From NCBI GenBank assembly GCA_937912045.1, contig CALDPI010000123.1, positions 1-7,848 of the forward strand: DNA of 7,848 nucleotides, given 5' to 3'. Below are positions 4,819-7,848 of this stretch, one piece after another. The stretch is from an uncultured Clostridia bacterium (GTDB lineage Bacteria > Bacillota > Clostridia > Oscillospirales > Acutalibacteraceae). The position numbers and the translations under genes are program-made. Below the pieces are notes generated by a model, which was not told where the DNA came from, made no database searches, and saw only the letters and a program-made list of their open reading frames with translations. The stretch's first letter is position 1. Each line of letters opens with the position of its first letter.

Positions 4819-5934
4819 TTATTTGCTGTATTTTTTAACTATTTCTTTCATTTCGTCCCACTTTTCTTCCATCTCCTCCACCAGCTTAAACTGTGTGCGG
4901 CAACGGACAAGATTGTGGTCGGCATAAGCGGTTTTAAAGTAAACGTCGCCCTCGATATAGTCTGCCAAAAAGCGCATTCCGCACTCAAGTGTCATCATCT
5001 TGGCGCCCTCGGGCAGAAGCATTATTTCACTTTCACACAGGCGGCCGCCACAGCCGTTTAAGAAGCCGCGTGTGTAGGTTTCAAAGAGGTTAATATCAAA
5101 GTGAACCTTGCTGAGGTCGCGCTCATCCTCGGCGGCGGTGCTGGCGCCAAAGCGTATTGAATCGCCAAAGTCGTTAACGGAATAACCCGGCATAATGGTG
5201 TCCAAATCGACCACACAAACCGGCTCACGCGTGTCCTTATCAAGCAACACGTTATTGATTTTTGTATCGTTATGGGTAACGCGCTTAGGCAGAAGACCGT
5301 TTTTATGCGCATCCTCGAGGACGGCCGTAAAGTCGCGTCTTGCCTTTACAAACTCAATTTCTGCGAGGGCGGTATCAGAACGGCCGGAGGCATTTTCCTC
5401 AACCGCTTTTAAGAAGTTTTGATAGCGCACGGGGGTATTGTGAAAATCGGGGATGGTTTCAAAGAGCGTATCGGCAGGATAATCGCCCAGGTTCTTTTGG
5501 AAAGAGCCAAAAGCCACAGCGGCCTGATAAAAGTCGTTATTATCCTCCGGCAGCTCAAGCGAAACAGTGTCGCCTATGTAAACAAAGGAGCGCCAATAAT
5601 CTCCGTAGCCGTCGACGTAGAAGCCCTTGCCGTCTTTGGTTTTTATAACGTTGAGAGTTTCACGCTCGGGGTCGCCGCCTGTCTCCTTTATCATCTTGCG
5701 AAGATAAGAGGTAACACCCATTATATTCGACATTACTTCATGCGGCTTTTTAAACACGTCCTTATTTATACGCTGGAGAATGTATTTTCTGATTTTGCCC
5801 TCAAAACGAAAACGAACCAGATATGTATCGTTTATGTGACCGTTGCCAAAGGGTCTGAAATCGACAAGGGTACCCCAATAGTCGAAAACCTTTACCGCAT
5901 TAACAACGTTTGTGGTTGCATATTTTTTACTCAT
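4819..5934 (-). CDS. nahK: N-acetylhexosamine 1-kinase-like phosphotransferase
   Basis: 371 residues, near the 359 of Bifidobacterium NahK, which phosphorylates GlcNAc or GalNAc at C1 with ATP in the lacto-N-biose/galacto-N-biose pathway. The fold is that of aminoglycoside/choline kinases. Visible motifs are RPFGNGHINDTYLV (residues 27-40, probable nucleotide/sugar loop), the catalytic loop THNDTKINNVLLD (220-232) with D223 as base and N228 for metal, and CVVDLDTIMPG (240-250) with D243/D245 for Mg-ATP. The catalytic and metal motifs are very like those of NahK. A GTG two codons upstream (5940) is rejected because AGGGGA sits only two bases from it but eight from the ATG at 5934. The protein should be cytosolic. 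The gene has its own promoter and terminator and lies 71 bases downstream of the HAD gene. The kinase superfamily is sure; the N-acetylhexosamine substrate is likely but unproven. Confidence 0.8.
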   Translation of the reverse strand: MSKKYATTNVVNAVKVFDYWGTLVDFRPFGNGHINDTYLVRFRFEGKIRKYILQRINKDVFKKPHEVMSNIMGVTSYLRKMIKETGGDPERETLNVIKTKDGKGFYVDGYGDYWRSFVYIGDTVSLELPEDNNDFYQAAVAFGSFQKNLGDYPADTLFETIPDFHNTPVRYQNFLKAVEENASGRSDTALAEIEFVKARRDFTAVLEDAHKNGLLPKRVTHNDTKINNVLLDKDTREPVCVVDLDTIMPGYSVNDFGDSIRFGASTAAEDERDLSKVHFDINLFETYTRGFLNGCGGRLCESEIMLLPEGAKMMTLECGMRFLADYIEGDVYFKTAYADHNLVRCRTQFKLVEEMEEKWDEMKEIVKKYSK

Positions 5935-5942
5935 ATCCACTA

Positions 5943-5948
5943 TCCCCT
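5943..5948 (-). promoter_or_regulatory. Ribosome binding site deciding the NahK-like start
   Basis: AGGGGA on the minus strand, eight bases before ATG at 5934 and only two before the in-frame GTG at 5940, so the ATG is preferred. Confidence 0.75.
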
Positions 5949-5970
5949 AAAACTCAATACTAACAAAAAT

Positions 5971-5999
5971 ATAATACAACACTTTCAATAAAAAGACAA
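5971..5999 (-). promoter_or_regulatory. Probable sigmaA promoter of the NahK-like gene
   Basis: Minus strand TTGTCT (5994-5999), a 17-base spacer, and TATTAT (5971-5976). Four of six bases match in the -35 and five of six in the -10. It lies entirely in the 71-base gap after the HAD gene. No terminator is visible in that gap, so read-through from the upstream operon could add to expression. Confidence 0.6.
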
Positions 6000-6005
6000 G
6001 CAAAA

Positions 6006-6647
6006 CTAAAAATCGATGGACAAAAGCTCTGAAAAATCGTAAATATAATAATCGGCAAGTGCCTTCATTTCGTCAACGTACTCCTTTGAGGATTCGTCAT
6101 ACACACCGCAGACCTTCATACCTGCAGACTTTGCCGTTTTGTCGGCATTGAAATTGTCGTCAAGAAAAAGCACGTCCGACACGGGCACACCGATTTTTTC
6201 AGCCGCCATTTTGTAAATCTCAGGGTCGGCCTTTGTGGTGCCGAAATCGTCGCACGACCAGACGTTTGCAAAAAGGTCTAATATTCCGAGGCGTTTAAGG
6301 CAGGCATCAAGCGTGATGTGTGGGCTTGCTGTAAGCACATTAAGGCTTGCCCCCTGTTTGCGAAGGGTAGCTAAAACGGAAATCACGTTTTCCTTTGCCT
6401 CTATATGATAAAAATATGCTTCGAGCATATATTTTTTCATAAGCTCGATAATCTCTTCCTTTGAAAGCGGTACCCCAATTTTTACAAAATAATCTGCCGT
6501 TCCCAGAAGGCCGAGAGGAGTTATAATTTTTATGATATCATCGCCGTACGCGATGCCATTTTCGTCCAGAATTCTCAGCATTGACGAAACGAAGGTTGGC
6601 ATTGAATCGACCAATGTTCCGTCAAAATCAAAAAGATACGTTTTCAA
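6006..6647 (-). CDS. HAD family phosphatase (phosphoglycolate phosphatase/beta-phosphoglucomutase type)
   Basis: 213 residues, the usual size for HAD subfamily I. Motif I is FDFDGTLVD with nucleophile D7 and acid/base D9. The cap domain spans about 15-85. Motif II is LTAS with T106, motif III is K139 in TTKADPEIY, and motif IV is LFLDDNFNAD with D163 and D164. Such enzymes hydrolyse small phosphate monoesters or act as sugar-phosphate mutases; the sequence alone does not separate these. The start codon is TTG at 6647, supported by GGAGGC eight bases upstream and by reading directly into KTYLFDFDG. The gene starts 20 bases after the metallophosphoesterase stop and is the last member of the tight PHP/metallophosphoesterase/HAD operon. 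It is cytosolic, with no signal peptide. Confidence 0.88.
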   Translation of the reverse strand: MKTYLFDFDGTLVDSMPTFVSSMLRILDENGIAYGDDIIKIITPLGLLGTADYFVKIGVPLSKEEIIELMKKYMLEAYFYHIEAKENVISVLATLRKQGASLNVLTASPHITLDACLKRLGILDLFANVWSCDDFGTTKADPEIYKMAAEKIGVPVSDVLFLDDNFNADKTAKSAGMKVCGVYDESSKEYVDEMKALADYYIYDFSELLSIDF

Positions 6648-6654
6648 ACGATTC

Positions 6655-6660
6655 GCCTCC
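6655..6660 (-). promoter_or_regulatory. Ribosome binding site supporting a TTG start
   Basis: GGAGGC on the minus strand, eight bases before TTG at 6647. No in-frame ATG lies between this site and HAD motif I, so the TTG start is well supported. Confidence 0.85.
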
Positions 6661-6667
6661 GTTAATT

Positions 6668-7501
6668 TTACGAAAAGTTTTCGAAGCAGATTTCTGTGCC
6701 GTCTCTATAATGCGCTAAAACAGTATATTTCTCGCCATTTTGAGAGAGCTCGTTTTCCGCAACAAGATATCTTGTAATGAGTTTGTCGGAAAACAGGCAG
6801 ACGTCTCTGACGCCCCAAAGATGCTCATCATCCTCGGGTGAAACAGCCGCCCAGGAGCCACACTGTATTACCTTCTTTTTGCCATATTCTTCCGACAACT
6901 CGATAACGTCCGAGCGGTGTGAATGGCCAACAAAAAGGCAGATTATGCGCGGGTCACAAAGCAGTTCCTTTTCCTCCTTTGTGTCCGCAGGAGAAAACCA
7001 ATGCGAGCAAAGTATCACCTTTTTATCGGGGTGCTTATCCATAAGCTCACGCACACGTTTAACGTCTATTTTTGTGTAGGTGCCATCGGTATGCTCTGTG
7101 GGGTCAAGGTCGGCTCCGAAGCTGTCCCAAAGGATAAAAAGGTAATCGTCGGTTATAACCTCCATATTGCGAGAAAAGCCTGTGATTTCTTTCCACTTTT
7201 CCTTTCCGTACTGTTCGTGATTGCCGGGCAGCATATAATACGGTGTGGGAAGCAGCGCACAGAGCTTTTTCACAAACTCTGCCGTGTAGCTTTTGCCGCT
7301 TGTAAGCCACGTGCCCTTTGTGAGCCACTGCCAATGGTCGAGAGAATAATCCCCCAAAAACAGTATAAATTCAAAAGGTTCCTTTAAATACTCGTCATTT
7401 ATCTGTTTTAATAATATCTCAAGCTTTTCATCACGCGTGATGCCACCATATTCCTGCTGGGGACAGTAGTGCACGTCGGTAACAATAAGAACTCTTTTCA
7501 T
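6668..7501 (-). CDS. Calcineurin-like metallophosphoesterase
   Basis: 277 residues with the full set of dinuclear-metal motifs in order: DVH (D9, H11), LGDYS (D51), PGNHE (N94, H95), CSHW (H167) and VGHSH (H193, H195). The class hydrolyses phosphomonoesters or phosphodiesters; members include cyclic nucleotide, nucleotide and purple acid-type phosphatases, and I cannot choose between them. The GSWAAVSPED segment after GHSH (215-224) and the C-terminal beta-rich tail (about 230-277) fit single-domain cytosolic members. There is no signal peptide. The ATG at 7501 lies two bases after the PHP stop codon, and its ribosome binding site GAGGA is inside the last codons of the PHP gene, so the two are probably translationally coupled. 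Confidence 0.9.
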   Translation of the reverse strand: MKRVLIVTDVHYCPQQEYGGITRDEKLEILLKQINDEYLKEPFEFILFLGDYSLDHWQWLTKGTWLTSGKSYTAEFVKKLCALLPTPYYMLPGNHEQYGKEKWKEITGFSRNMEVITDDYLFILWDSFGADLDPTEHTDGTYTKIDVKRVRELMDKHPDKKVILCSHWFSPADTKEEKELLCDPRIICLFVGHSHRSDVIELSEEYGKKKVIQCGSWAAVSPEDDEHLWGVRDVCLFSDKLITRYLVAENELSQNGEKYTVLAHYRDGTEICFENFS

Positions 7502-7503
7502 AT

Positions 7504-7848
7504 CTAATCCTCGTACAGTATTCCTTTTCTATCAAAAATTACAGCGCGTCCCTTTCTCAGATAATCGCGCAACATAAACTGGTCTTTTATATCATCGGGA
7601 ACTATCATTCCTGCGTCGCCTGCCTGTGAGTTTATGTGGAAATCCGAGCCTGCAATCTTAATCAAATTATTATCAACCGCAAGCTTTAATGTATCTTCAA
7701 AGCGTTCTATACCGTTATTAAGCGGATGAGGGTTATACACCTCGATACCGTGAACGAGGCTCATATCGGCGGGGCCTTTTTCTGTGCTGCTGCCCCTATA
7801 TGGATGCGCCTGCACCATAAGAATATCCCTGCTCTGTAAGTAATACTC
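7504..7848 (-). CDS. PHP-domain metal-dependent phosphoesterase (5' end truncated by window)
   Basis: The frame is open to the right edge, leaving the C-terminal 114 residues. Visible PHP features are VQAHPYRG (H15 of the visible part), HGIEVYNPHP (E37) and AGSDFH (D69, H71), which provide late metal ligands of the trinuclear site. The N-terminal motif (HxH and the first Asp/Glu) would be outside the window. PHP proteins include histidinol phosphatase, polymerase-associated and nucleoside 3',5'-bisphosphate/RNase AM-like phosphatases; which applies here cannot be told. A start at the internal ATG 7818 is unlikely, since sequence upstream of it (EYYLQSRDIL) continues into the same conserved block. 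It is the most upstream visible gene of the operon with the metallophosphoesterase and HAD genes. Confidence 0.8.
   Translation of the reverse strand, partial: EYYLQSRDILMVQAHPYRGSSTEKGPADMSLVHGIEVYNPHPLNNGIERFEDTLKLAVDNNLIKIAGSDFHINSQAGDAGMIVPDDIKDQFMLRDYLRKGRAVIFDRKGILYED
7508..7512 (-). promoter_or_regulatory. Ribosome binding site of the metallophosphoesterase inside the PHP gene
   Basis: GAGGA on the minus strand, in the final GAG GAT codons of the PHP gene, six bases before ATG at 7501. This layout points to translational coupling. Confidence 0.7.

Noticed and set aside
5058..5312. Minus-strand 84-residue frame overlapping the NahK-like gene
   Set aside because: Shifted-frame shadow within the kinase catalytic region; the kinase frame is continuous, so it is not evidence of a frameshift.
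5419..5991. Plus-strand 190-residue open frame
   Set aside because: Antisense to the NahK-like gene and running through its promoter, with no recognisable domain.

Overview
The window looks like chromosomal DNA of an anaerobic, endospore-forming Firmicute, most likely a gut-type clostridium (Oscillospiraceae/Lachnospiraceae-like). The main evidence is an intact sporulation sigma factor gene, sigK, together with a GH130 glycoside phosphorylase-type enzyme, a NahK-like sugar kinase, strong Shine-Dalgarno sites, and AT-rich intergenic gaps around genes of moderate GC. The species assignment is inference. I saw no rRNA, tRNA, CRISPR array, insertion sequence or phage gene.

Left part, minus strand (1-2525): a YgiQ-family radical SAM protein whose C-terminus runs off the left edge. 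It has a perfect TTGACA-17-TATAAT promoter and a good ribosome binding site. Just upstream lies a single-gene unit for a GH130 protein with its own promoter, ribosome binding site and a strong rho-independent terminator.

Middle, plus strand (2526-4743): a 275-base divergent gap carries the GH130 promoter, a SigE-like promoter for sigK, and three copies of the 8-mer TGTAACAT. sigK follows, uninterrupted and with a pro-sequence. After it, with its own sigmaA-like promoter, comes a PlsC-type acyltransferase fused to a zinc ribbon and a C-terminal domain I cannot name. A hairpin at 4784-4809 sits between this gene and the convergent NahK gene.

Right part, minus strand (4819-7848): in transcription order there is a PHP-domain protein (N-terminus outside the window), a calcineurin-like metallophosphoesterase (2 bases downstream), a HAD-family phosphatase (20 bases further, TTG start), and then a NahK-like N-acetylhexosamine 1-kinase with its own promoter. 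The first three form a tight operon of unrelated phosphoesterase folds, probably handling small phosphorylated metabolites.

How the genes might work together: if the GH130 enzyme releases mannose-1-phosphate and a reducing N-acetylhexosamine, the NahK-like kinase could phosphorylate the latter at C1. They are separate transcription units on opposite sides of sigK and the acyltransferase, so this link is only a hypothesis. Sporulation (SigK) and possible lipid remodelling (acyltransferase) sit side by side but appear to have different promoters. I did not find convincing evidence of a wholly new system. The least explained items are the acyltransferase fusion, the PHP/metallophosphoesterase/HAD operon and the repeated 8-mer in the sigK/GH130 gap.
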